Part shown: positions 29,599-39,006 of the stretch, one piece after another
How positions within the stretch are numbered: position 1 is the stretch's first letter
How the letters are laid out: the number at the start of each line of letters is the position of its first letter
From: Pseudomonas sp. UFMG81
GTDB lineage: Bacteria > Pseudomonadota > Gammaproteobacteria > Pseudomonadales > Pseudomonadaceae
Assembly (NCBI RefSeq): GCF_015354575.1
Contig: NZ_JACAFQ010000015.1
Location: 126,930 to 190,929, forward strand
Direction: 5' to 3'
Length of the DNA stretch: 64,000 bases
Made by a program: the position numbers and the translations under genes
The notes under the pieces: generated by a model
The model's database searches: none
Seen by the model: the letters and a program-made list of their open reading frames with translations, nothing else
What the model was told of the DNA's origin: nothing

Positions 29599-29898
29599 TC
29601 AGCGCTGCCCGAGAATGCTGCCCAGCAGCCCAGGGAAACGCCCTTCGAGTTCGTCGCTGCGCAGCGAATTCATGTGCGTGGTGCCCACGTTGCGGGTAAA
29701 CACCAGCCCCGCCTCGCGCAGCACGCGGAAGTGATGGGACATGCTCGACTTCGGCCGCCCGCCGTCCAGTTCGCCGCAGCTGGCCTCGGCCACGCCGGCC
29801 AGGTGGCGGACGATCTCCATGCGCACGGGGTCGCTCAGCGCGTAGAGCAGGCGCTCCAGGGTGAGGTTGTCGGGGGAGGGGTGGGTATAGGTTCGCAT
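29599..29898 (-). CDS. ArsR-family transcriptional regulator
   Basis: A 99-residue winged-helix repressor of the ArsR/SmtB fold. The recognition helix region is SSMSHHFRVLREAGLVFTRN, preceded by ALSDPVRMEIVRHLAG. Only one Cys is present (CGELDGG), so the classic metal site is not obvious; the signal may be organic. It is divergent from xenA with an 86 bp gap that contains a perfect palindrome, so it most likely controls xenA and itself. Confidence 0.88.
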   Translation of the reverse strand: MRTYTHPSPDNLTLERLLYALSDPVRMEIVRHLAGVAEASCGELDGGRPKSSMSHHFRVLREAGLVFTRNVGTTHMNSLRSDELEGRFPGLLGSILGQR

Positions 29899-29934
29899 GG
29901 CGACATGATAACGGGGGTTTCACAAATTGCCATA

Positions 29935-29952
29935 GTTCGAATATGATCGAAC
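29935..29952. promoter_or_regulatory. Palindromic operator between the ArsR gene and xenA
   Basis: GTTCGA-ATATGA-TCGAAC is a perfect 6+6 inverted repeat. It lies inside a plausible xenA promoter (TTGCCA at 29927-29932, -10 AACAAT near 29950), where a bound ArsR dimer would block RNA polymerase. Confidence 0.6.
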
Positions 29953-29984
29953 AATCGTAAGTTAACGCACCCCGGAGTTCCGTC

Positions 29985-31076
29985 ATGGCCGCATTGTTCG
30001 AACCCTACACCCTCAAGGACGTCACCCTGCGCAACCGCATCGCCATCCCGCCGATGTGCCAGTACATGGCCGAGGACGGCATGATCAACGACTGGCACCA
30101 CGTGCACCTGGCCGGCCTGGCCCGTGGCGGCGCCGGGCTGCTGGTGGTCGAGGCCACCGCGGTATCGCCGGAAGGGCGCATCACCCCCGGTTGCGCCGGG
30201 ATCTGGAGCGACGCCCATGCCCAGGCCTTCGTGCCAGTGGTGCAGGCGATCAAGGCCGCTGGTGCCGTACCAGGCATCCAGATCGCCCATGCCGGGCGCA
30301 AGGCCAGCGCCAACCGCCCGTGGGAAGGCGATGACCATATCGCGGCCGACGATGCCCGTGGCTGGGACACCATTGCCCCGTCCGCCATCGCCTTTGGCGC
30401 CCACCTGCCAAAAGTGCCCAAGGCCATGACCCTGGACGACATCGCCCGGGTCAAGCAGGACTTCGTCGACGCCGCCCGCCGCGCGCGCGATGCCGGTTTT
30501 GAGTGGATCGAGCTGCACTTCGCCCACGGCTACCTGGGCCAGAGCTTCTTCTCCGAGCATTCCAACCAGCGTACCGACGCCTACGGCGGCAGCTTCGACA
30601 ACCGCAGCCGTTTCCTCCTCGAGACCTTGGCCGCGGTGCGTGAGGTATGGCCCGAGCACCTGCCGCTGACCGCACGCTTCGGTGTGCTGGAGTATGACGG
30701 GCGTGACGAGCAGACCTTGCAGGAATCCATCGAACTAGCTCGTCGCTTCAAGGCCGGTGGCCTGGACCTGTTGAGTGTCAGCGTCGGTTTCACCATCCCC
30801 GAGACCAACATTCCCTGGGGCCCGGCGTTCATGGGGTCGATTGCCGAGCGCGTGCGTCGCGAGGCGAAACTGCCGGTGACCTCGGCCTGGGGCTTTGGTA
30901 CGCCGGAGCTGGCCGAAGGCGCCTTGCAAGCCAATCAGCTCGACCTGGTGTCGGTGGGGCGCGCGCACCTGGCGGACCCGCACTGGCCGTATGCTGCGGC
31001 CAAGGCGCTGGGTGTGGACAAGGCGTCGTGGACGTTGCCAGCGCCTTACGCGCACTGGCTCGAGCGTTATCGCTGA
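29985..31076 (+). CDS. xenA: Xenobiotic reductase A (Old Yellow Enzyme family)
   Basis: A 363-residue FMN-dependent ene-reductase, very close to what I recall of P. putida XenA. Cys25 in IPPMCQYMAEDG tunes the flavin in XenA/YqjM-type enzymes. The substrate His pair lies in ELHFAHGYLGQSFFSEHSN-type segments, and the phosphate-binding SVGRAHLADPHW is near the end. The likely role is NADPH-dependent reduction of nitrate esters, nitroaromatics and activated alkenes. Control by the divergent ArsR protein is suggested by the palindrome. Confidence 0.92.
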   Translation: MAALFEPYTLKDVTLRNRIAIPPMCQYMAEDGMINDWHHVHLAGLARGGAGLLVVEATAVSPEGRITPGCAGIWSDAHAQAFVPVVQAIKAAGAVPGIQIAHAGRKASANRPWEGDDHIAADDARGWDTIAPSAIAFGAHLPKVPKAMTLDDIARVKQDFVDAARRARDAGFEWIELHFAHGYLGQSFFSEHSNQRTDAYGGSFDNRSRFLLETLAAVREVWPEHLPLTARFGVLEYDGRDEQTLQESIELARRFKAGGLDLLSVSVGFTIPETNIPWGPAFMGSIAERVRREAKLPVTSAWGFGTPELAEGALQANQLDLVSVGRAHLADPHWPYAAAKALGVDKASWTLPAPYAHWLERYR

Positions 31077-31085
31077 GATTGCAAG

Positions 31086-31181
31086 GGGCTGCTGCGCAGC
31101 CCCTTTCGCAGGTAAACCCAAGGGCAACGCAGAACCTGTGGGAGCGGGTTTACCCGCGAATGGGCCGCACAGCGGCCCCTC
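31086..31181. repeat. REP elements between xenA and the hydroxyproline cluster
   Basis: GGGGCTGCTGCGCAGCCCC hairpin followed by a unit CTGTGGGAGCGGGTTTACCC and a GGGCCGC/GCGGCCC hairpin, between convergent genes. Confidence 0.65.
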
Positions 31182-31185
31182 TGTA

Positions 31186-32424
31186 TCAAAACCTATCCAG
31201 CCTGTAAGCCGCAGGCGTGTCCCCACCTGTGGCGAACCCGGCCACCCACTCCGCCGTCACCGCCGCCTGGGTCAACCCCAGGTGCTGGTGCCCGAACGCC
31301 AATAGCACCCTGCCGTCCGCCACTTGGTCGATCACCGGCAGCGAATCCGGCAACGACGGCCTGAAGCCCATCCACGGCGTCGCCCCCTCGGCATCCAGTT
31401 CACGCTGGAACAGTCCCTCGCTCAACCGATGCAACTGCCTGGCCCGCTGCATGTTCGGTGCCGCGTCCAGCCCGGCGAACTCCACCGTGCCGGCCAGGCG
31501 CAAACCGCCGGCCATGGGCGTCATGATGAACTTGCGTTCCAGCGAGGTGACGGCGAACGGCAGCCGCTCATGCTCATTGGGCAACATCAGGTGGTAGCCG
31601 CGTTCGGTGTCCAGTGGCACGCGCTTGCCGGTCAAGGCGTGCACCAGCTTCGCCGAATGCGCACCGCAGGCGATCAGCACTTGGCGAGCCGGCAACTCAC
31701 CCTGGTCACTGTGCAGGGTGACGCCGTTGGCATGTAGTTGGCCGCCGCTCACCTGCCGCTTGGCGAACCGCACACCTGCCGTCTGGGCGGCGTCGAACAA
31801 GGCACAAACGACTCGGTAGGGGTCGATGAAGTGACCGGTACGCGGGAAGAACAGCCCCCCTTGTATCGTACGGCTCAACTGCGGCGCCGCGTCGCGGACC
31901 TGCTGCGCCGACCAGGCCTGCACCGCCACCGCCTGCTGGCGCATGCGTGCCTGCAAGGCCTCGAGCAGTGGGCGAGACTCAGGGCGTTCAAACATCAGCA
32001 GCGAGCCGTCCTCCCTGAACAGATCACTGCCTCCGATGGAGCCCAGCAGCCGCTGCCAGGCGCCGAGGCTGCCCTCGTTCAACGCGCGGATACCGGCCAC
32101 GCTGCGCTGGAATGGCGCCGGGCGCAGGTTGAGCAGCAGGCGAGTGAACCAGGGCAATGCCTTGGGCAGGTACTTCCAGTCCAGGCGCAGCGGGCCCATC
32201 GGGTCCAGCAGCATGCCCGGCAGGCGCTTGAGAATCGACAGGTCGGCAATGGGGAATACCTGCTCGGTGGCTAGGTGCCCGGCATTGCCCCAGGACGCGC
32301 CGTGGCCGGGTGCCTGGCAGTCGATCAGCAGCACTCGGCGGCCCTGGCGGGCCAGTTGCAAGGCACAGGCGACGCCGACGATGCCAGCGCCGACCACGGC
32401 GATGTCAGTTTCAGTGGCGGTCAT
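31186..32424 (-). CDS. D-hydroxyproline dehydrogenase (FAD amino-acid oxidase)
   Basis: A 412-residue FAD oxidoreductase of the DadA/DAO fold with the N-terminal motif IAVVGAGIVGVACALQLARQ. It has the late glycine-rich segment HQHLGLTQAAVTAEWVAG. As the last gene of the hydroxyproline cluster it should oxidise cis-4-hydroxy-D-proline to pyrroline-4-hydroxy-2-carboxylate. P. putida uses a single-chain enzyme at this step. It starts 3 bp after the dehydrogenase gene. Specificity rests on context. Confidence 0.85.
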   Translation of the reverse strand: MTATETDIAVVGAGIVGVACALQLARQGRRVLLIDCQAPGHGASWGNAGHLATEQVFPIADLSILKRLPGMLLDPMGPLRLDWKYLPKALPWFTRLLLNLRPAPFQRSVAGIRALNEGSLGAWQRLLGSIGGSDLFREDGSLLMFERPESRPLLEALQARMRQQAVAVQAWSAQQVRDAAPQLSRTIQGGLFFPRTGHFIDPYRVVCALFDAAQTAGVRFAKRQVSGGQLHANGVTLHSDQGELPARQVLIACGAHSAKLVHALTGKRVPLDTERGYHLMLPNEHERLPFAVTSLERKFIMTPMAGGLRLAGTVEFAGLDAAPNMQRARQLHRLSEGLFQRELDAEGATPWMGFRPSLPDSLPVIDQVADGRVLLAFGHQHLGLTQAAVTAEWVAGFATGGDTPAAYRLDRF

Positions 32425-32427
32425 CGC

Positions 32428-34005
32428 TCAGCCTTCCCGCTGGCCGTCGAGCAGCCGCCGCAAGCCCAGCGGGTTGCCGTGCTGCAGGGCCTGCGGCAGC
32501 AGTGCCTCGGGGAAGTCCTGGTAGCACACCGGCCGCAGGAAACGCAGGATCGCCGCAGTACCCACCGAGGTGCTGCGGGCATCCGAGGTGGCCGGGAACG
32601 GCCCGCCGTGGACCATCGCATCGCACACCTCCACACCGGTCGGCCAGCCGTTGACCAGCAGCCGCCCGGCCTTGCGTTCCAGCACTGGCAGCAGCCGGCG
32701 GGCGCTGTCGAGGTCGGCTTCATCCAGATGCAGGGTGGCGGTCAGTTGGCCCTCCAGGTGCTCGGCGATCTCGCCGATCTGCTCGTCACTGTCGCAGGCC
32801 ACCACCAGCGAGGCGGCGCCGAACACTTCGGTTTGCAGGGCTGGGTCCGACAGGAACGCCTGAGCCGAGGTGACGAACAACTGCGTCTGGCACTGGCTCG
32901 GGCCCTGGGCGGGCAAGCCACTGGCGGCAGTCTGGGTGTTGTGGTTATCGCCAAGCGCCGCTACACCCTTGGCGTAGGTACTGGCGATACCGGGTGTGAG
33001 CATGGTCTGCGCCACTGCCTGGTGCAGGTGTGCGCTGGCGGCGGCGATAAAGCGCTCCAGCGCCGGCCCCTGGCGGGCGATCACCAGGCCGGGGTTGGTG
33101 CAGAATTGGCCGGCGCCTTGGGTCAACGAAGCAACGAACCCGTGCGCCAGGGCGTCGCCCCGGGCTTGCAGCGCGGCGTCGAACAGCAGCACCGGGTTGA
33201 TCGAGCTCATCTCGGCATACACCGGGATCGGTTCCGGCCGCGCCTGGGCCGCCTGGCACAAGGCGATACCGCCGCTGCGCGAACCGGTGAAACCGACGGC
33301 CTTGATGCGTGGGTCGCTGACCAGGCCGATGCCCACTTCGCGGCCTGCGCCGTACAGCAGCGAGAACACCCCTGCGGGCAGTTCGCACTGCTGCACCGCC
33401 CGTGCCACCGCCTGGCCGACCAGCTCGCTGGTGCCCGGGTGGGCACCGTGGGCCTTGACCACCACCGGGCAGCCGGCGGCCAGGGCCGAGGCGGTATCGC
33501 CGCCGGCCACCGAGAAGGCCAGGGGGAAGTTGCTGGCGCCGAACACCGCCACCGGGCCCAGGGCTACCTGGCGCTGACGCAAGTCCGGGCGCGGCAGGGG
33601 TTGGCGCTCGGGCAGGGCGTTGTCCACACGCAGGTCCAGCCACTCGCCGGCGCGTACCACCCGGGCGAAGGTGCGCAGCTGGGTGCAGGTGCGGCCGCGT
33701 TCGCCCAGCAGGCGTGGCTTGGGCAGGCCGGTTTCGGCATGGGCGCGGTCGATCAGTTCATCGCCCAGGGCTTCGATCTGTTCGGCGATGGTGTCGAGAA
33801 AGCGTGCGCGCTGTTCAAGTGGCGTTTCGCGGTATTCATCGAACGCCGCCCAGGCCAGGGCACAGGCTTGGGCCACATGTTCGGCGCTGGCGCCGGGGTA
33901 GGGCGGAGCGAGCGGTGTGTCGGTGGCCGGGTTGATGGCGTGGATCGCGGCCTGGGTGCCGGTTACGGCGCGCTGGCCGATCAACAGGTTGCCTGTCAGG
34001 GTCAT
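32428..34005 (-). CDS. 2-oxoglutarate semialdehyde dehydrogenase
   Basis: A 525-residue aldehyde dehydrogenase. The catalytic Cys is C302 ([12 protein letters not shown]) and the general base Glu is E265 ([12 protein letters not shown]); the cofactor region includes [10 protein letters not shown] and GFTGSRSGG. In hydroxyproline catabolism it oxidises 2-oxoglutarate semialdehyde (2,5-dioxovalerate) to 2-oxoglutarate, which enters the TCA cycle. AAGGA precedes the ATG. A REP pair separates it from the deaminase gene upstream. Confidence 0.9.
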   Translation of the reverse strand: MTLTGNLLIGQRAVTGTQAAIHAINPATDTPLAPPYPGASAEHVAQACALAWAAFDEYRETPLEQRARFLDTIAEQIEALGDELIDRAHAETGLPKPRLLGERGRTCTQLRTFARVVRAGEWLDLRVDNALPERQPLPRPDLRQRQVALGPVAVFGASNFPLAFSVAGGDTASALAAGCPVVVKAHGAHPGTSELVGQAVARAVQQCELPAGVFSLLYGAGREVGIGLVSDPRIKAVGFTGSRSGGIALCQAAQARPEPIPVYAEMSSINPVLLFDAALQARGDALAHGFVASLTQGAGQFCTNPGLVIARQGPALERFIAAASAHLHQAVAQTMLTPGIASTYAKGVAALGDNHNTQTAASGLPAQGPSQCQTQLFVTSAQAFLSDPALQTEVFGAASLVVACDSDEQIGEIAEHLEGQLTATLHLDEADLDSARRLLPVLERKAGRLLVNGWPTGVEVCDAMVHGGPFPATSDARSTSVGTAAILRFLRPVCYQDFPEALLPQALQHGNPLGLRRLLDGQREG

Positions 34006-34059
34006 GGGGTGTCCTTGGAGTTCGAGGCTATGGCTATTCGGTGATCAGGGGCCGCTGCG

Positions 34060-34139
34060 CAGCCCTTTCGCGACGCAAGGCCGCTCCTACAGGAGATCGC
34101 GCTTTTCTGTAGGAGCGGCCTTGTGTCGCGATGGGCTGC
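34060..34139. repeat. REP pair inside the hydroxyproline gene cluster
   Basis: Left arm 34060-34092 and right arm 34107-34138 (CTGTAGGAGCGGCCTTGTG) are reverse complements. It lies between two genes of the same direction and could lower or stabilise the downstream part of the transcript. Confidence 0.8.
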
Positions 34140-34161
34140 ACAGCAGCCCCCGGCCTAATGA

Positions 34162-35109
34162 TCAAGCGACGTTCTGCTCGGCCGACCAGTTGGCGTACCA
34201 CTGGCGGAACAGCGTGTACTGCTGCTCGGCGTAGTGGCGCTGGGCGTCGGTCAGCGCATCGGTCTGGTTGAAGTGCAGGCTGTATTCGGTATCGCCGTTG
34301 AGCACCATCAGGTGCTTGTAGTACAGCACCAGGTCGCAGCCTTCATCGAACGACGACAGCACCGCCAGTGCCGACTCCAGCTCCCGGGCCAGGCGCCGGG
34401 CCTTGGCATCACCCTTGGCGGCTTGCTTGCTCAGGCTTACCAGTTGCAGCACCTGGCGCGGCAGGGCGTTGCCGATGCCGGTGATGGCGCCGGTGGCGTT
34501 GCAGTTGACGAAGCCGTGCACCACTTGGGTGTCGACGCCGACCATCAGGGTCACGTCGTCATCCTTCGAGGTGATGTGCTCGGCGGCGTAGCGCAGGTCG
34601 GCACCGCCGCCGAACTCCTTGAAACCGATCAGGTTGGGGTATTCGCGGCGCAGTTCGAAGAACAGGTCGGCACGGGTGGCGAAGCCGTAGTAGGGGCTGT
34701 TGTAGATCACCGCCGGCAGTTTCGGTGCCGCCGCGAGGATCGCTGCGAAGTGATGCTTCTGGGCGATCAACGAGGCGCCACGGGACAGCACGCGGGGGAT
34801 GACCATCAGCCCGGCGGCGCCGACCTTGGCGGCATGGGCGGCATGGGATACCGCTTCACGGGTGTTCACCGCGCCAGTGCCGACGATGGTCGGGATGCCG
34901 GCGGCCACCAGGCGCGCCACGCCTTCCTGGCGCTCGGCCTCGGTCAGCAGCGGCCAGTCGCCCATCGAACCGCAGTACACCACGGCGCTCATGCCGGCCT
35001 CGATCAGCTCACGGCCCTTGCGCACCAGGGCGTCGAAGTCGGGCGTGCGCTGCGCGGTGCAAGGGGTCATCAGGGCGGGCATGCAGCCGGTGAAGATGTT
35101 GTCGGTCAT
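34162..35109 (-). CDS. Pyrroline-4-hydroxy-2-carboxylate deaminase
   Basis: A 315-residue member of the dihydrodipicolinate synthase/N-acetylneuraminate lyase family. The Schiff-base Lys is K164 in GFKEFGGGAD and the Tyr is in VIYNSPYYG. It differs clearly from dapA at 22815. In this cluster it should deaminate and dehydrate 1-pyrroline-4-hydroxy-2-carboxylate to 2-oxoglutarate semialdehyde. The ATG is 8 bp after AGGAG; an in-frame GTG overlapping that site is not likely to be the start. Confidence 0.9.
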   Translation of the reverse strand: MTDNIFTGCMPALMTPCTAQRTPDFDALVRKGRELIEAGMSAVVYCGSMGDWPLLTEAERQEGVARLVAAGIPTIVGTGAVNTREAVSHAAHAAKVGAAGLMVIPRVLSRGASLIAQKHHFAAILAAAPKLPAVIYNSPYYGFATRADLFFELRREYPNLIGFKEFGGGADLRYAAEHITSKDDDVTLMVGVDTQVVHGFVNCNATGAITGIGNALPRQVLQLVSLSKQAAKGDAKARRLARELESALAVLSSFDEGCDLVLYYKHLMVLNGDTEYSLHFNQTDALTDAQRHYAEQQYTLFRQWYANWSAEQNVA

Positions 35110-35148
35110 GGTTGTCACTCCTAGCTGTGTTCGTGGGGGTTAGAGGGG

Positions 35149-36075
35149 TCAGATGCCCCAGGCAAACGGGTCGTGTTCGTCGATCAAAAGCGTGCTGTCG
35201 GCGGTCATGTAGGCACGGCCGGTGATGAACGGGCGGATGCGTTCGCCGTCGCGTTCGAAACGGCCCTGGAACTGGCTGCCGGTGATGCTCGCCTGGGTCC
35301 ATACCTGGCCCTCGGCGAGCTTGCCGTCGGCGGCCAGGCACGCCAGCTTGGCGCTGGTGCCGGTGCCGCAGGGCGAGCGGTCGTAGGCCTTGCCCGGGCA
35401 CATCACGAAGTTGCGGCTGTCGGCGTGGGCGTCGTCGGCGAACAGCTCGACGTGGTCGATCATGGCGCCGTGCTCGCCGGTGATGCCCTGGGTTTCGAGG
35501 GCCTTGAGCAGGGCCCAGGTGTAGGCGGTGAGGGCTTCGACGTTGTCCAGTTCGATGCGCTGGCCGTGGTCGCTGACCAGGAAGAACCAGTTGCCGCCCC
35601 AGGCGATATCACCGTGCACCACGTCATGGCCCGGCACTTCGACCGCCACCTGCTGGCGGTAGCGGTAGGCGGGTACGTTGCCGACGGTGATCGCGCCGTC
35701 CTCGTGCAGGGTGGCGCTGACCTGGCCGACCGGGGTGTCGATGCGGTGCACGCCGGGCGCGATCAGCCCCAGGTGCTGCAAGGAGGCGACCAGGCCGATG
35801 GTGCCGTGGCCGCACATGTTCAGGTAGCCGGCGTTGTTGAAGAAGATCACCCCGCAGGTGGCATCCGCCGAGACCGGTGGGCAGTACAGCGCGCCGACCA
35901 GCACATCGTTGCCGCGTGGCTCCAGCAGGCAGGCGCGGCGCCAGTGGTCGTGCAGTTCGCGCAGCTCGTCGCGCTGCTCGGCCATGCTGCGGCCGGTCAA
36001 CTGCGGGAAACCGTCCATCACCAGGCGGGTTGGTTCGCCGCCGGTGTGGGAATCGATGACGTGGATCTGTTTCAT
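35149..36075 (-). CDS. hypE: 4-hydroxyproline 2-epimerase
   Basis: A 308-residue proline racemase-fold enzyme that converts trans-4-hydroxy-L-proline to cis-4-hydroxy-D-proline. Both catalytic Cys residues are visible: C88 in NMCGHGTIG and C236 in SPCGTGTSA. The start [15 protein letters not shown] fits the family; in-frame upstream sequence runs into a REP unit and is not coding. It is the first catabolic step and lies between the permease and the deaminase. Confidence 0.93.
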   Translation of the reverse strand: MKQIHVIDSHTGGEPTRLVMDGFPQLTGRSMAEQRDELRELHDHWRRACLLEPRGNDVLVGALYCPPVSADATCGVIFFNNAGYLNMCGHGTIGLVASLQHLGLIAPGVHRIDTPVGQVSATLHEDGAITVGNVPAYRYRQQVAVEVPGHDVVHGDIAWGGNWFFLVSDHGQRIELDNVEALTAYTWALLKALETQGITGEHGAMIDHVELFADDAHADSRNFVMCPGKAYDRSPCGTGTSAKLACLAADGKLAEGQVWTQASITGSQFQGRFERDGERIRPFITGRAYMTADSTLLIDEHDPFAWGI

Positions 36076-36093
36076 GGGTTTGTCCATGGCTGA

Positions 36094-36121
36094 TGTAGGA
36101 GCCGGCTTGCCGGCGAAAGGG
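36094..36121. repeat. Single REP unit upstream of the epimerase
   Basis: TGTAGGAGCCGGCTTGCCGG followed by CGAAAGG, in the gap between the permease and epimerase genes. Confidence 0.7.
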
Positions 36122-36131
36122 CACGTACGGT

Positions 36132-37748
36132 TCACGAAGCAACCGCAGCTGGACGCTGGCTGAATTGGCCTTCGGCACCGGCCTCGCTCTCATCCTCGCC
36201 ATCCAGCCGCACCAGGTGCGCCGGCACGCCAGTCGCTGCGCCCCAGTAGTAGATGCCCAGCGCCGCAGCAGCCACGACCGCCGTGTCGAACGGATGCCCG
36301 ATCACCCCCAGGCCACCGAAGCTGCCCAGCCAGGACAGCAGGATGGTCACGGCGTAGAAGCCGATCAGCCACGCCGACGAGCGCACTTGTTGGGCGATGG
36401 ACAGATGCTCGGTGGGCACGAAGCGGCGGCACAGCAGGTACAGCACGAACATCACGATCTGCAGGGCCAGCAGCCAGGACACGGTGTTCCAGCCCGACCA
36501 GTAGACGATCAGCGCGGCGATGATGAACGACAGCGGGCCGAGCACGCCCATGCCCTTGACCCGGAACGGCCGGGCCATGCCGGGGGCGTTGCGGCGCAGG
36601 GCGGCGACGGTCACCGGGGCCACGGCGTAGCTCAGCACCAGGGCGGCGGAGACCACGTTGATCAGCGCTTCCCAGGACGGGAACGGCAGGGTCCAGAACA
36701 CCGACAGGGCGAAGGTCAGCCACAGCGCTGGGCGCGGGATGCCGGACTGCTCGTCGATACGGGTGAAGTACTTGAAGAAGGTGCCGGTCTGCGCCCAGCC
36801 GTAGACCACGCGCGGGGTGGCGTTCATGTAGATGTTGCCGCAGCCGCTGGGCGAGATCACCGCGTCGGCCACCACCAGGTAGGCCAGCCAGCCGACGCCC
36901 AGGGCCAGGGCGATGTCACGGTAGGGCAGGGCCAGTTCCTGGGTTACGCCGGCCCAGCCGTTGGCCAGCATCTCGGTGGGTACGCTGCCGAGGAAGGCCA
37001 GTTGCAGCAGGGCGTAGATGGCGGTGGACAACAGTACCGAGAGGATCAGTGCGATGGGGATGGTGCGCTGCGGGTTCTTCACTTCGCTGGCCACCGAGAT
37101 GATCGGGGTCAGGCCCAGGTAGGCGAAGATGATGCCGCCGGCCGACACGGCCATTTCCACGCCGGACATCCCGAACGGGGCAAAGCCCTGCACCTCGAAA
37201 TTTTCCGGTTTGAAGAAGGTGAACAGCACACCGATCACCAGCAGCGGCACGATGAACTTGAACACGCTGACCAGGTTGTTGGCCTTGGCGAAGGTCTTCA
37301 CGCTGCGGTAGTTGAGCGCGAAGAACAGCCCCAGCAGGGCGAACTGCACCAGCCAGCCGAGCACCGTGGGGTCGCTGGAGCCGGCCTTGGTCAGGCTGGG
37401 GAACCAGGCCGCGGCGTACTGGCGCGAGGCGACCACTTCGATGGCGATCAGGCTAGAGAAGGCGATCAGGGTGATGAAGCCCATCAGATAGCCCAGCAGC
37501 GGGCCGTGGGAGTACACCGGGTAGCGCACCACGCCACCGGCGCGCGGCAGGGCGGCGCCGAGCTCGCAGTAGACGATGCCCAGCAGCAGCACGGCGAAGC
37601 CGCCGAGGAACCAGGAGAGGATGCCGGCCGGGCCGGCGATGGCCGACACGTGGCTGGCGGCGAACAGCCAGCCGGAGCCGAAGATGGCTCCCAGGCCGAT
37701 GAAGGTGAGGTCCAGCAATGACAGCTGTTTCTTGAATTTGCCTGACAT
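36132..37748 (-). CDS. APC-family permease, likely hydroxyproline uptake
   Basis: A 538-residue amino acid/polyamine/organocation permease with about 12-13 membrane helices and the family N-terminal motif [19 protein letters not shown]. It leads the hydroxyproline cluster on the minus strand, divergent from the AraC regulator. AGGCGA lies before the ATG chosen; the frame extends upstream without a leader-like start. Import of hydroxyproline or a related amino acid is inferred only from context. Confidence 0.83.
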   Translation of the reverse strand: MSGKFKKQLSLLDLTFIGLGAIFGSGWLFAASHVSAIAGPAGILSWFLGGFAVLLLGIVYCELGAALPRAGGVVRYPVYSHGPLLGYLMGFITLIAFSSLIAIEVVASRQYAAAWFPSLTKAGSSDPTVLGWLVQFALLGLFFALNYRSVKTFAKANNLVSVFKFIVPLLVIGVLFTFFKPENFEVQGFAPFGMSGVEMAVSAGGIIFAYLGLTPIISVASEVKNPQRTIPIALILSVLLSTAIYALLQLAFLGSVPTEMLANGWAGVTQELALPYRDIALALGVGWLAYLVVADAVISPSGCGNIYMNATPRVVYGWAQTGTFFKYFTRIDEQSGIPRPALWLTFALSVFWTLPFPSWEALINVVSAALVLSYAVAPVTVAALRRNAPGMARPFRVKGMGVLGPLSFIIAALIVYWSGWNTVSWLLALQIVMFVLYLLCRRFVPTEHLSIAQQVRSSAWLIGFYAVTILLSWLGSFGGLGVIGHPFDTAVVAAAALGIYYWGAATGVPAHLVRLDGEDESEAGAEGQFSQRPAAVAS

Positions 37749-38124
37749 GGGGTCGCCTTTTTGTAGGTTTTGGATAGGCAGGTCTGATGTCACGATGCGG
37801 CTTTGTCCGCCGCGTTCTTGTAGGTCGTGGTGCGGCTTGCGTGGGGCATAGCGTGGACCGATCGGGGTCTCGGTTCTTGATGGTTTTCTGCAAGGTGGAT
37901 GACGAAATCGGCACAGTTGCAAAAAATGCTGGCGCCTTGTATTGCCCGGTGAATAGTCTGCGGGGCATACCCGGTGCGGGCTTCAGATATGCAGTGGCGG
38001 TGCTGGCCCTTTCGCGGGCAAGCCCGTTCCCACTGGTCCGGCGCCAATTCCGCACTCAGCGCCGTCCCTGTGGGAGCGGGCTTGCCCGCGAAAGGGCCGT
38101 AACAGCCACTGGAGATGCAAGCCG
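37749..38124. other. Divergent promoter region of the hydroxyproline cluster
   Basis: A 376 bp region between the permease and the AraC regulator. It should hold both promoters and the regulator binding site; I could not fix a clear site. A REP pair fills its right part. Confidence 0.5.
38005..38098. repeat. REP inverted pair before the AraC gene
   Basis: GGCCCTTTCGCGGGCAAGCC onward pairs with GTGGGAGCGGGCTTGCCCGC at 38070-38098. Confidence 0.8.
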
Positions 38125-38898
38125 ATGACCAACAACCCACTGGCCACCCTGTACCAGCAGCTGGATCAACACCGCCCCGAATCCCTGGAGGCGCTGCTCA
38201 CCGGCGTGGTCTGGCTCCTGCCCATGCTCGACGTCATCGCCAACGCGGCGATCTTCATCAAGGACGAGCAGGCGCGCTACGTACTGGCCAACCGCACGCT
38301 GGTGCAGCGCTGTGGCCTCAGGCAGTTGCAGCCGCTGCTGGGCAAGACCAGCGCCGAGGTGTTCCCGGCACGCCTGGGCCCGGGTTACACCGAGCAGGAC
38401 CGGCGGGTGCTGGAACAGGGGCTGGTGCTGGAAGATCAACTTGAGTTGCACCTGTACGGTAGCCGCGAGCCGGGCTGGTGCCTCACCCACAAGCGCCCGT
38501 TGTATGACCCCGCCGGCAGGATCATTGGCCTGGCGGGGATCTCCGTCGACCTGCAATCCGCCGCCGACACCCACCCCGCCTACCAGCGCCTGGCTGCGGT
38601 GGACGCGCATATCCGCACGCACTTTCACCAGCCGATCAGCATGAACGAGCTGACCCGCATCGCCGGTATTTCGGTGGCGCAACTGGAGCGTTACTGCAAG
38701 CGGGTGTTCCACCTCACCCCGCGGCAGATGATCCACAAGGCCCGCCTGGAGCACGCCCACCAGTTATTGCACAGTGACTTGCCGATCATCGAGGTGGCTT
38801 TGCGCTGCGGCTACACCGACCACAGCGCGTTCAGCCGGCAGTTCCGTCAGCTGACCGGGTTCACCCCGCGCCAGTACCGGCAGGCGGCAGGCCTTTGA
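38125..38898 (+). CDS. AraC-family regulator with PAS domain (hydroxyproline)
   Basis: A 257-residue activator. Residues ~35-145 form a PAS-like sensor (AAIFIKDEQARYVLANRTLV), and ~165-255 the AraC DNA-binding domain with both helix-turn-helix units (MNELTRIAGISVAQLERYCK and FSRQFRQLTGFTPRQYR). It is divergent from the permease of the hydroxyproline cluster and is the obvious candidate to turn that cluster on; the effector may bind the PAS domain. Confidence 0.85.
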   Translation: MTNNPLATLYQQLDQHRPESLEALLTGVVWLLPMLDVIANAAIFIKDEQARYVLANRTLVQRCGLRQLQPLLGKTSAEVFPARLGPGYTEQDRRVLEQGLVLEDQLELHLYGSREPGWCLTHKRPLYDPAGRIIGLAGISVDLQSAADTHPAYQRLAAVDAHIRTHFHQPISMNELTRIAGISVAQLERYCKRVFHLTPRQMIHKARLEHAHQLLHSDLPIIEVALRCGYTDHSAFSRQFRQLTGFTPRQYRQAAGL

Positions 38899-38904
38899 AT
38901 GATT

Positions 38905-38950
38905 GTAAATGCATTTATGCATTGACTGTATATGCGTAAATGCATAGAGT
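38905..38950 (+). promoter_or_regulatory. Promoter with repeated GTAAATGCAT sites
   Basis: TTGACT (38922-38927), 17 bp spacer and TAGAGT (38945-38950) lie between two copies of GTAAATGCAT (38905-38914 and 38936-38945). A third ATGCAT is at 38917-38922. The second copy overlaps the -10, as expected for a repressor site. Confidence 0.5.
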
Positions 38951-39006
38951 GGTTTTCGATCCCCTAACCTGGTGGGTTAAAAAATCATTTCTGATACAGG
39001 ATGTTC

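Noticed and set aside
35149..36135. Longer form of the hydroxyproline epimerase
   Set aside because: The added part is read from a REP element and differs from the conserved [15 protein letters not shown] start.
36132..37922. Extended N terminus of the APC permease
   Set aside because: The extra residues are basic and unlike a membrane protein start; [12 protein letters not shown] with an upstream ribosome site fits better.
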